Origin: CAZGOM01 sp964542875
GTDB lineage: Bacteria > Planctomycetota > Phycisphaerae > Phycisphaerales > Phycisphaeraceae
DNA length: 45,714 nucleotides
Reading direction: 5' to 3'
NCBI GenBank assembly: GCA_964542875.1
Contig: CAZIWA010000034.1
Coordinates: forward strand, 1-45,714
Shown here in pieces: positions 1-7,169 of this stretch. Every line of letters begins with the position of its first letter. Position 1 is the stretch's first letter. The notes beneath the pieces were generated by a model. That model did no database searches. It was not told the origin of the DNA and saw only the letters and a list, made by a program, of their open reading frames with translations. The translations under genes and the position numbers were made by a program.

Positions 1-683
1 GCAAACCCATCGGCATCATCTCCGTCGGCACCGACATCACCCAGATCAAAGACACTGAAGACCGGCTCCGGCTTCTCATTAACGAGCTGGACCACCGGGT
101 TAAAAACAACCTCGCCAGCGTCATCTCCATCGCCCGGCAGACCGCCAGCGCCTCGGAATCCCTCAAGCAGTTTCAAAACGCCTTTGAAGCCCGCATTCAG
201 GGCCTTGTGCTCAGCCACAACACCCTCACCGAGCACAAGTGGAAAGGCGTCCCGCTTGAAAACTTCCTCGCCCGCGTCATCGCCCCCTTCACGCTCAACA
301 GGAGCGACCAGCTCCACCTCCACGGCCCTCCCGCGGTCATCCCGCCCCAGCTCGTCTCCCCCCTTGGCATGGCTTTAAACGAGCTGGCCACCAACGCCTT
401 CAAATACGGCGCACTCAGCACCGCCATCGGCACCATTGAAATCACCTGGGAAATCCACCGCGGCAATTCCGTTATCATCCGCTGGAACGAAAGCCACGGC
501 CCACCCATCCAGGAAGCCGGCACACCCCACATGGGCATGAACCTCATGCGCGGACTCCTGGAATACCAGCTCGGCGGACACATCGACTTCGACTTCAACC
601 CAAACGGACTCAAAGTCCTCATCACCATCCCCCTCCCCCCGCCAACCGCGCTCGACGACATCGAAGAGCCCCAATCCCCCTGA
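1..683 (+). CDS. HWE-family sensor histidine kinase, C-terminal part
   Basis: The reading frame is open from base 3, so the gene begins outside the window. The visible 226 residues start at the tail of a PAS/PAC domain (GTDITQIKD). The phospho-acceptor box ELDHRVKNNLASV follows, with its histidine at about residue 35. Then come the N box ALNELATNAFKYG and the WNE motif in WNESHGPP, which together mark the HWE/HisKA_2 class of kinases rather than the classical HisKA class. The C-terminal GMNLMRGLL segment is the G-box region of the ATPase domain. HWE kinases autophosphorylate and signal to response regulators, often single-domain or with output domains that do not bind DNA; no partner is adjacent. 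truD begins 9 nt after the stop. Family assignment is firm; the input signal is unknown. Confidence 0.9.
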   Translation, partial: KPIGIISVGTDITQIKDTEDRLRLLINELDHRVKNNLASVISIARQTASASESLKQFQNAFEARIQGLVLSHNTLTEHKWKGVPLENFLARVIAPFTLNRSDQLHLHGPPAVIPPQLVSPLGMALNELATNAFKYGALSTAIGTIEITWEIHRGNSVIIRWNESHGPPIQEAGTPHMGMNLMRGLLEYQLGGHIDFDFNPNGLKVLITIPLPPPTALDDIEEPQSP

Positions 684-692
684 CCCACCTTC

Positions 693-1979
693 ATGCTCCC
701 ACCCAGCCCGATCCGCTACCTCCTGCCTGACGCCCCCGCCATCCCCGGCATCATCAAGGCAAAGCCCGAAGACTTCCTCGTTGAAGAACTCCCGCTCTAC
801 GAGCCCTCCGGCGACGGCGAGCATCTCATGCTCTTTGTCGAAAAAACAAACCTCTCCACCACCGACGCCATCAAGATCATCTCCCGCGCCGCGCAGGTCG
901 CCAAGGGTGCCGTCGGCTACGCGGGCATGAAAGACAAAAACGCCATCACCCGCCAGCATTTCACCATCCACCTCCCCGGCAAGGCCGCAGCACAGGACGA
1001 TAATAAAGTCGTCTCCCTCATCAACCGCCCGGAGCTCAAACCCCTCTGGGCCATGCGCCACGACAACAAGCTCCGCCAGGGCCACCTCGCCGGTAACCGC
1101 TTCATCATCCGCGTGCGCAACGCAAAGCCCACCGACGTCATCCACGCCAAGCGCGCCCTCGAAGCCCTTCTTGAAAAAGGCGTCCCCAACTACTTTGGCC
1201 CCCAGCGCTTCGGCAAGCGAGGCGGCAACGCCCACCTGGGCCTCCTTCTCCTCAAAGGCCAGCACCAAGCCTTCCTCGACGCCATGCTCGGCACCTCTCA
1301 CGACGATGACTACGACGCCGTTAAACAAGCCCACGCTGCGTACCGCGCCGGTAACTTCACCGCCGCCTTGGATGTCATGCCCCGCGGCCTCCGGCACGAA
1401 CGCCAGGCCTTGGACCACCTGCGCCAGGGCAAGTCCCCCCAGCAAGCCGTCATGGCCATCGATCGTCTCCAGCGCGACTTCCTCTTAAGCGCCCTCCAAA
1501 GCGACCTCTTTAACCGCACGCTCACCGCGCGCATCGACGCCGGTGCCTTCAATAAGCTCCTCCCCGGCGACATGGCCTTCATCCACGGCAACCGCGCCGT
1601 CTTCAGCGTCGATGAACCCACCGCCCAAACCGAAAACGCCCCAGGCGGCCGCATCGCCACCTTTGAAGTCTCCCCCTCCGGCCCCATGTGGGGACACAAA
1701 ATGATCCGCCCCACCGGTGCGCCCCTGGACCTGGAAACCCAGGCCCTCGCTCAGCTTGGCCTCACCCCCGAAGACTTCCCCGTCGACTGCCCCGCAGGCA
1801 TGATCTCCGGCGAACGCCGCCCCCTGCGCATCCCCATCACCAACCCCCAAATCAGCGCCGGTGTCGACGAGACAGGCGGATACATCAAATTCACCTTCGA
1901 CCTCCCCCGCTCAGGCTACGCCACCACCGTCCTTGACCAGGTCATGAAAACCAGCTTCCTCGAAGAAACCCCAGACTAA
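693..1979 (+). CDS. truD: tRNA pseudouridine(13) synthase TruD
   Basis: 428 residues. TruD isomerises U13 to pseudouridine in tRNA. The catalytic motif GYAGMKDKNAITRQ lies near residue 72, with the nucleophilic Asp in KDKNA. The second diagnostic block NYFGPQRFGKRGGN is near residue 168. The N-terminal block IKAKPEDFLVEELP is also typical of the family. The C-terminal part contains the TRUD insertion domain and ends with SGYATTVLDQVMK, as in other TruD proteins. The ATG at 693 gives a normal family start; no strong Shine-Dalgarno sequence precedes it (ccacctt), and translation may be coupled to the kinase 9 nt upstream. mfnB starts 12 nt downstream, so the three genes probably share a transcript. 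Confidence 0.95.
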   Translation: MLPPSPIRYLLPDAPAIPGIIKAKPEDFLVEELPLYEPSGDGEHLMLFVEKTNLSTTDAIKIISRAAQVAKGAVGYAGMKDKNAITRQHFTIHLPGKAAAQDDNKVVSLINRPELKPLWAMRHDNKLRQGHLAGNRFIIRVRNAKPTDVIHAKRALEALLEKGVPNYFGPQRFGKRGGNAHLGLLLLKGQHQAFLDAMLGTSHDDDYDAVKQAHAAYRAGNFTAALDVMPRGLRHERQALDHLRQGKSPQQAVMAIDRLQRDFLLSALQSDLFNRTLTARIDAGAFNKLLPGDMAFIHGNRAVFSVDEPTAQTENAPGGRIATFEVSPSGPMWGHKMIRPTGAPLDLETQALAQLGLTPEDFPVDCPAGMISGERRPLRIPITNPQISAGVDETGGYIKFTFDLPRSGYATTVLDQVMKTSFLEETPD

Positions 1980-1991
1980 CCCTCCGCCCCC

Positions 1992-2726
1992 ATGCCCTCC
2001 ATCCCCAAACTCCTCATCAGCGTCGTAAACGCCCATGAAGCCCTCCAGGCCAGGGACGCCGGCGCCGACATCATCGACATCAAAGACCCCACCCGGGGCC
2101 CTCTGGGCATGCCTTCGCTCCAGACGGTCAATGAGATCGCCGCCGCGTTGCCTGCTTCTTCAAAAACCACCCTCTCCCTGGCTCTTGGGGAACTCATCGA
2201 CCAACCCTCGCTGCAAAATCTCCCGCCGGGCATCACCTTTGCAAAAGCCGCGCTGGCAAACGCTCCCGCCCATTGGCCCGCACTCTTCAAAAACACCTTT
2301 GCCCCCCGGCCCGACATCACCCCCGTCCTCGCCCTTTATGCCCCCATGCACGCCCGTGAGGCTCAGGCGCTGGGCCAGGCCTTCGCAGATCCCATCGCCA
2401 CCATCACCTTGGCAAAAAACGCCGGCGCCAAAGGCATCCTCATCGACACCGCCACCAAAGACGGCCGCTCCCTCCTGGACACCTTTTACTGGCCCATGCT
2501 CCCCCAGATCATCACCCACACACACAGCCTGGGCCTCTGGATCGCCCTCGCCGGCTCGCTGCGCCCGAGCCACATCCCCACCCTGCTCCCCTTGAACCCC
2601 GACATCCTCGGCTTCCGAGGCGGCGTCTGCACCAACCACAACCGCAACGCCACCATCGACCCCACAAAAATCCATGAACTCAAATCCGTTCTTCCCCCCT
2701 CTCCCTCTGGAAAAAGGCCGGGGTGA
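1992..2726 (+). CDS. mfnB: (5-formylfuran-3-yl)methyl phosphate synthase (MfnB)
   Basis: 244 residues, the family's usual length. MfnB condenses two glyceraldehyde-3-phosphate molecules into the furan phosphate precursor of methanofuran/methylofuran. The N-terminal LLISVVNAHEALQA, then DIIDIKDPTRGPLG (Schiff-base Lys in IKDP), the later block GILIDTATKDGRSL (second active-site Lys), and the C-terminal LGFRGGVC are the conserved blocks of the TIM-barrel family formerly called DUF556. In bacteria this enzyme is found in organisms with the tetrahydromethanopterin-linked C1 pathway. It lies 12 nt after truD and next to two other cofactor genes (MfnF-like, ATP-grasp). The last codons, reading PPSPSGKRPG, are encoded by a palindromic repeat (2696-2729), so the native C-terminus was probably shorter or different. 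Confidence 0.9.
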   Translation: MPSIPKLLISVVNAHEALQARDAGADIIDIKDPTRGPLGMPSLQTVNEIAAALPASSKTTLSLALGELIDQPSLQNLPPGITFAKAALANAPAHWPALFKNTFAPRPDITPVLALYAPMHAREAQALGQAFADPIATITLAKNAGAKGILIDTATKDGRSLLDTFYWPMLPQIITHTHSLGLWIALAGSLRPSHIPTLLPLNPDILGFRGGVCTNHNRNATIDPTKIHELKSVLPPSPSGKRPG

Positions 2727-2729
2727 GGC
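2696..2729. repeat. Palindromic CCCTCTCCCT-type intergenic repeat
   Basis: The run ccctctccctctgg followed by aaaaaggccggggtgagg matches a palindromic sequence that I recognise as widespread in unrelated bacterial genomes (CCCTCTCCCT, loop, GAGGGCCGGGGTGAGGG). It overlaps the 3' end of mfnB and supplies its last codons and its TGA stop. The pairing arm is degenerate here (aaaaagg in place of gagaggg), so it is probably a decayed copy. Confidence 0.5.
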
Positions 2730-2802
2730 TACCCACGCACACCTTCAACGCCACGACTCTTCATATCCCTCCGAAATTTTCCTCTCTGAACAACATCCAA
2801 CT

Positions 2803-3825
2803 TCATACATCTAACATCCTCTCCACCACCGCCCACGCGCAGGCCGCATCCGACAACCCCGCTCCGATCGACTCTGCCAGCCGCACCCGCGCAATCCCCT
2901 CCAGTGATTCCACCCGGTCCGCACCAAACCCTGCCGCGAAATCACCCGACCCCGACAAAATCACCCGGTCCGGCCGCCGCCCCGTGATCACCCGCCGAAT
3001 CCCTGTCGCGATCCTGTGCGCATGGCTTTGCGCAAACACGTGCGCCAGCGCCGCTGAGTCAAACACATCCGCCTGCTCCGAGTCCGCCCCCACCATCCGC
3101 AGCACCCGTTCCGCGGCAAAAACCCGCGTCGCCGGCCGCTTGTCCCACGTATCACGCGTCTCGGGCTCTTCGGGCTTGAGCCCCATCACCAGCCACACAT
3201 CGCGCATGTCCGCAAACAGCTCATTCATCACCCCGTGGCTTCGGCCCTTAAACTCCACACTCGGCCCCAGCGCCATCAGCGGCGTCCGGCCTGCCCCCAG
3301 GTACACCAGTTCACCCGAAGCCAATCGATCCGTATCCGTCTTGCCCACCGGTCGGCACTGACCGCCCTCCAGCCAAAGAATGTCCGTCGTGGTCGACCCT
3401 GTATCCACCATCAGCGACCGTCCCGGAAACCGCTTGGCCAATGTCGTCGCCAGCGCATGCCAATTCGATGCTGCAACGCTCCTGGGCTCTCTGATTGCGG
3501 CTTCAGGTGTCAAAAAACTACCCTGCGTCCCCCACACCCCGATCGCCTCCTGCGTCAGTTCCGGCCAGCCTTCCTGCACACCCAGCAGAATGCTCGCCAC
3601 CCCATCGCGCTTGGTCCGAAAGCAATCGCAAAGCTCACCCGTCATGGTGACGGCGATCCGATCCGGCAACTGATACCGGCCGGCCAGCTCACGCAGCCTG
3701 GCGCCAAGCAAATCCGGACTGCGCCACAATTCAAACGGCACGCTCAGCGCATCGCCCTTGCTGGTCGCCAGCTTGATGTTGGCTCCGCCCACATCCAGAC
3801 CCATCACAAATGCTTCAGGCTTCAT
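2803..3825 (-). CDS. mfnF: MfnF-like hydantoinase-fold protein (H4MPT-linked C1 pathway protein)
   Basis: 340 residues. The protein has an ASKHA/hydantoinase-A type nucleotide-binding fold: GLDVGGANIKLA at residues 9-20, MVDTGSTTTDILWL near residue 140, and a late glycine block VILSGSGDFAAGFG near residue 295. This architecture matches the family annotated as H4MPT-linked C1 transfer pathway protein, whose archaeal member MfnF joins the furan diphosphate to the tyramine moiety in methanofuran synthesis. The signature SGELVYLGAGRTPLMA in the middle is typical. It is convergent with mfnB and divergent from the ATP-grasp gene (104 bp between starts). Together these genes argue for methylofuran biosynthesis. 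Whether the bacterial enzyme uses tyramine or tyrosine cannot be told from sequence. Confidence 0.82.
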   Translation of the reverse strand: MKPEAFVMGLDVGGANIKLATSKGDALSVPFELWRSPDLLGARLRELAGRYQLPDRIAVTMTGELCDCFRTKRDGVASILLGVQEGWPELTQEAIGVWGTQGSFLTPEAAIREPRSVAASNWHALATTLAKRFPGRSLMVDTGSTTTDILWLEGGQCRPVGKTDTDRLASGELVYLGAGRTPLMALGPSVEFKGRSHGVMNELFADMRDVWLVMGLKPEEPETRDTWDKRPATRVFAAERVLRMVGADSEQADVFDSAALAHVFAQSHAHRIATGIRRVITGRRPDRVILSGSGDFAAGFGADRVESLEGIARVRLAESIGAGLSDAACAWAVVERMLDV

Positions 3826-3900
3826 GTTCTGCTCCGATCGTCAAAAACCCCGGGCCATCAGTTGTACCCAAAACCTCTCCTGTATTCTTCGATTTGTCCC

Positions 3901-3923
3901 CGACACCTGATCCCTTGTACCTT
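3901..3923. repeat. Short heptamer tandem array
   Basis: Three consecutive 7-mers can be read (CGACACC, TGATCCC, TTGTACC), followed by TT. It lies between the divergent mfnF-like and ATP-grasp genes and ends 6 bp before the ATP-grasp ATG. The words ATCCCTT and GTACCTT recur in the arrays at 15033, 22955 and 38634. Confidence 0.5.
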
Positions 3924-3929
3924 TCTGCC

Positions 3930-4946
3930 ATGCGCATCCTCATTTTTGAACATATCTGCTCCGGCGGACTCGCCGGTCACCCGCTTGATACCCGCCTCAT
4001 GTCCAAAGGCGGCGCCATGCTCCGTGCCATCACAGAAGACTTCCACGCCGCCGGGCAGGATGTCCTCGTGATGCTTGATGCACGCGTCCCCTACCGCCTC
4101 CCGGGCCGCATCGTCACCGTGGAACCCGGCAACGCTCAAAACGCACTCGACGCTTTCGACCAATGCCTCAAGCACGTTGATGCGGCCCTGGCCATCGCGC
4201 CCGAATTTCTGGACCTACTTCCCGGGTGGCTCCAGCGCATAGAGCAGGCGGGCGTAAAAAACCTCGGCTCCACCAGCGCCGCAGTCCGCTCCACCAGTGA
4301 CAAGCACGCCTTGGCGTTACGGCTTAACACCCTGGGCGTAAAAATGCCCGTCGGCGCACTCGGGCTCCAAAGCGCCCCCGCCATGCTCAAGCAATTTTCG
4401 GAGCTCGTCATCAAACCCAACCACGGCGCAGGCTGCATCGACACCTATGTCTGCCGATCAGAAGCGGACCTCCCGAACCTCCCCTCCCGCACCGATTGGC
4501 TCATCCAGGAACGCATTGAAGGCGCCCCGGCCAGCGTGGCATTCGTCGTCCCCGCCAACGGCCAGCCCATCCCACTGCGCGCCGGCGCTCAAACCATCAA
4601 GGCCGATCTCCCCACTCAATCCTTCAAGCTCGACTACTCAGGAGGCCAGCTCCCCCTCCCCCCAGACCTGGAGCAGCGCGCCATCAACCTCGGCCTCGCC
4701 GCCCTCCCTCACCTCCCCGGCCTGCACGGTTGCATCGGCATGGACCTCATCCTCGGCCCCACCATCGCCCAGGACACCCTGATCGAAGTAAACCCCCGCC
4801 CCACTGTCGCCTACACCGGCCTGCGCCGCCTGGCCAAATTCCTCATCCCCAACCTGATCCTCAACCGACCTACCCAAATCCTCTGGCGCCCCGGCTCCAT
4901 CCGCTACCAATCAGATGGCGCCTACGAAATAGTCCCTGAACTTTGA
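3930..4946 (+). CDS. ATP-grasp ligase of the methylofuran/H4MPT cluster (MfnD-like)
   Basis: 338 residues from the ATG at 3930. An in-frame start 120 nt upstream would add low-complexity residues encoded by a repeat array, so it is rejected. The N-terminus MRILIFEHICSGG is typical of the ATP-grasp family in tetrahydromethanopterin gene clusters. The ATP-grasp core is visible as LVIKPNHGAGCIDTYV near residue 155, WLIQERIEG near 190, CIGMDLILG near 270, and the metal-binding LIEVNPRPTVAYTGLR near 288. The archaeal homologue MfnD ligates glutamate to tyramine; bacterial members are presumed to add amino acids to the cofactor. It is divergent from the MfnF-like gene and close to mfnB, which supports a cofactor role. 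The exact substrate is inferred. Confidence 0.8.
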   Translation: MRILIFEHICSGGLAGHPLDTRLMSKGGAMLRAITEDFHAAGQDVLVMLDARVPYRLPGRIVTVEPGNAQNALDAFDQCLKHVDAALAIAPEFLDLLPGWLQRIEQAGVKNLGSTSAAVRSTSDKHALALRLNTLGVKMPVGALGLQSAPAMLKQFSELVIKPNHGAGCIDTYVCRSEADLPNLPSRTDWLIQERIEGAPASVAFVVPANGQPIPLRAGAQTIKADLPTQSFKLDYSGGQLPLPPDLEQRAINLGLAALPHLPGLHGCIGMDLILGPTIAQDTLIEVNPRPTVAYTGLRRLAKFLIPNLILNRPTQILWRPGSIRYQSDGAYEIVPEL

Positions 4947-4951
4947 ACTCT

Positions 4952-4972
4952 TGACACCTGACGCACGACACC
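4952..4972. repeat. Heptamer tandem array
   Basis: Three contiguous 7-mers TGACACC, TGACGCA, CGACACC lie directly after the ATP-grasp stop codon. The word CGACACC is shared with the array at 3901. The array separates two convergent genes. Confidence 0.5.
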
Positions 4973-5053
4973 CTTAAAACAACTCCGGCCGCGAGCACGT
5001 CCAGGTGCCGCGGCCGGTTGCAGGCCTTCCCCTCGAAAGCGCCCAGCAAACCC

Positions 5054-6748
5054 TTACAACAGTCCATCCCCTTTCCCATCAACCCCGATAGCGTGCGGCG
5101 GCTCCCCGGAATGAACCGCCGCACGCCACCTCTCCTTCGTCAAGCTCGCCACCAATCCCAACCCCAACAACCCAAACCCTGCCCCCAGCATCAGCCAGCC
5201 AGACCCCACCTCCGGCATGAACCGGACCATGCACACCATCGGCGCCAGCGCCAGCGACGCCAGCAGCCAGTAATTCGTCCTGAGCCCAATCAGCACGCCT
5301 GATACAGGCACCATCACCGCAGCCGCCACCGCCAGCCACGTCGGCGCATTCGCGGGCCCGGCCAGCCAGAACCCTGAGATTGCCGTCGTCAGCAGCGTCA
5401 CCCATGCCAGCTTCACGCCAGCCTTGTCCCCCATCACACACACCAGGGCCGACATCCCCATCCCCGCCGCCAGCATTGCCACCATCGGCAGCAGTTCATC
5501 ACGCAATCCCAGCCAGTCGCCCAGGCCAGACACCATCCCACCCCACACCAGGCAGGCAATCGCTGCCGGCCAGGAAGCGCGCAGCACCCATGCGGACCAC
5601 AGCAGGCTCGCCACCAGGGATGTGCCCCCCAGAAACATTCCAAAGTACGAGTTAAAAAAGTATCGGGCGATGATCACCACCCCCAGCGCCGCAGTCACCG
5701 GTCCAATGGCGTACAGCGCCCGCAGCCCCAGCCGATACCCCAGGAATGCGATCACCGGCCCAAGCATCAGCAGCACAAGGCCGGGGCTCAAAATCAGCCC
5801 CATCCCACCCACCGCATCAGGCACCGAGGCTTTATAAAAGCCCAGCAGAAACACCCCCGCAACAGGAGCGCATGCCAGTCCATAGATAACCTCTCTCGCC
5901 TTCGCGTCATACGCCCGGGCCAGCACCATCGCCGCCACCGCCATGGGCAGCAGCCCCGGCAGTAGAAGCGTTCCCGGCACCTTGAGGCCAAAGCCCCAGG
6001 CCATCGCGTAAAACTGCACCAGCGAGCCCACCGCCAGCACTGCGGTAAAGCACCAGCGCATCGCATACGTCTTGAGAAATGCGGTCGACTTCCATTTCCC
6101 CTGGTCCGTCGCCGTCGCCCCTTCAGGCACCAGCACCGCAGGCAGCAGGCATGAGCATCCCAGCGTCAGCGCATACCCCATCAGCCACATCGGCAATAGC
6201 TGCATGTCGCTCTTGTGGTTGAACACCATCTTCCCCAGCGCGCCCGGCCAGACGGCTCCCACCAGCAGATACACCGCCAGAATCACCACCACCGACGGCG
6301 AAATGCCCCCGACCACCCGCGTGGAAATCACCCCCACCCGCACCAGCGCCAATGCGAACATCACTCCGCCCAGCGCCAGTGCAAGCTCCGGGTAAGGCGC
6401 GGCAATCGTATTGAGCGCAATCGGCGTAGCCACCAGGAAAAGCGCGATCACCAGCGTCAGTGAAATCGCATCGTCATACACCTTCTTCCACACCGCGATC
6501 AGCAGTATCACCCCGAAAACCGCCATCTCATAAGTGAACATCGACCCCAGGCTCAGCATGTGCTCCGGCGTCAGTTCGTTCTTGCCCAGCACGGGCGCAA
6601 GCACCTGTCCGATGCCCGCCAGCACCAGGCCCGCGCTGGCCACGTAAAACAGGCTCGGCTGCCAGAACAGCCTCACCAGTTGCGCCACAAACGCGTTGGC
6701 TTCTTCCTTGCGTACCTGCACGGCGATTTCATCTGTTTGAGAATCCAT
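5054..6748 (-). CDS. Polytopic membrane protein of unknown function
   Basis: 564 residues, not recognised as a known transporter. After a charged N-terminus (MDSQTDEIAVQVRKEEANAF) the protein is almost continuously hydrophobic, with roughly 14 to 16 possible membrane segments, such as VFGVILLIAVW, LVIALFLVATPIAL, VVVILAVYLLVGAVW and LVLLMLGPVIAFLGY. The short charged loops and C-terminal tail (SLTKERWRAAVHSGEPPHAIG) suggest a cytoplasmic C-terminus. A clear GGAGG lies 9 nt before the ATG, so the start is well supported. It is convergent with the ATP-grasp gene. Its upstream region on the minus strand has a possible structured leader (6924-6995). No catalytic motif is visible; a transporter or envelope protein is possible. 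Confidence 0.75.
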   Translation of the reverse strand: MDSQTDEIAVQVRKEEANAFVAQLVRLFWQPSLFYVASAGLVLAGIGQVLAPVLGKNELTPEHMLSLGSMFTYEMAVFGVILLIAVWKKVYDDAISLTLVIALFLVATPIALNTIAAPYPELALALGGVMFALALVRVGVISTRVVGGISPSVVVILAVYLLVGAVWPGALGKMVFNHKSDMQLLPMWLMGYALTLGCSCLLPAVLVPEGATATDQGKWKSTAFLKTYAMRWCFTAVLAVGSLVQFYAMAWGFGLKVPGTLLLPGLLPMAVAAMVLARAYDAKAREVIYGLACAPVAGVFLLGFYKASVPDAVGGMGLILSPGLVLLMLGPVIAFLGYRLGLRALYAIGPVTAALGVVIIARYFFNSYFGMFLGGTSLVASLLWSAWVLRASWPAAIACLVWGGMVSGLGDWLGLRDELLPMVAMLAAGMGMSALVCVMGDKAGVKLAWVTLLTTAISGFWLAGPANAPTWLAVAAAVMVPVSGVLIGLRTNYWLLASLALAPMVCMVRFMPEVGSGWLMLGAGFGLLGLGLVASLTKERWRAAVHSGEPPHAIGVDGKGDGLL

Positions 6749-6874
6749 GGCAAACCTCCAAGTCTGACGCCTAAACGCCGACCAGCGAATATCTCGCCCG
6801 GGCCAGAATCAGCCCGCTGACTCAAACACGCAGTAATAAGGGGGTGTGTTACGAAAGAGGCTTAGGCTAATGGT

Positions 6875-6889
6875 TGATTAGACTAATCA
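6875..6889. promoter_or_regulatory. Perfect 7-bp-arm palindrome, possible operator
   Basis: TGATTAG-A-CTAATCA is a perfect inverted repeat with a 1-bp centre, 127 bp upstream of the start of the membrane protein gene. Its size fits a dimeric repressor site, but it could equally be a small hairpin in the leader RNA. No second copy was seen in the window. Confidence 0.3.
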
Positions 6890-6923
6890 GGCCCCTTGTA
6901 ATCCGGAGTCGAAAGGCCCCGGT

Positions 6924-6995
6924 GGCCTGCCGATTGTTAGTGGGGTCATAAGACGGGGTCTCTCTTCCCGTCGGTTAAACATCGGCATCGTGGCC
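6924..6995 (-). ncRNA. Candidate structured leader RNA upstream of the membrane protein
   Basis: Three nested inverted repeats share one axis: GGCC (6924-6927) with GGCC (6992-6995), GCCGAT (6929-6934) with ATCGGC (6981-6986), and GACGGG (6952-6957) with CCCGTC (6967-6972). Read on the minus strand they form an outer helix with an asymmetric internal loop and an apical hairpin with a purine-rich 9-nt loop. A further hairpin (GGCCTT with AAGG) lies just 3' on that strand. The element sits about 180 nt before the ATG of the 564-residue membrane protein. I do not recognise it as a known riboswitch class. It may be chance. Confidence 0.35.
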
Positions 6996-7129
6996 TTGTC
7001 TGCTATTACGTACGCAAGCCCATTTCTCTCGGTTCGGATAAAATTAAGAAAAATTCCGCAAACCCGGGAACTTTCAAGCTCAAAACCCGCAAACAAGCCG
7101 TCCGACCCTCTCTTCTTTACATCTGCTCA

Positions 7130-7164
7130 ATTCATAATTCGTAACTCGTAATTCATCATTCCCC
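7130..7164. repeat. Heptamer tandem array, ATTCGTA type
   Basis: Five contiguous 7-mers: ATTCATA, ATTCGTA, ACTCGTA, ATTCATC, ATTCCCC. The array ends a few bases before the stop codon of hrpA. It is AT-rich, in contrast to the other arrays in this window, but has the same period. Confidence 0.6.
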
Positions 7165-7169
7165 CTCGC

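Noticed and set aside
2723..3361. Open frame of 212 codons on the plus strand
   Set aside because: It is antisense to the well-supported MfnF-like gene and has a Ser/Arg/Pro-rich shadow composition.
6803..6815. tmRNA-like 5' motif (GGGCTGATTCTGG on the minus strand)
   Set aside because: The rest of a tmRNA is missing: no tag frame ending in ALAA, no T-arm and no CCA end follow. The match is short and lies just before a start codon.
6913..6932. T-arm-like sequence with TTCGACT on the minus strand
   Set aside because: No 5-bp stem forms around the loop and no acceptor or anticodon arm can be drawn, so no tRNA is called.
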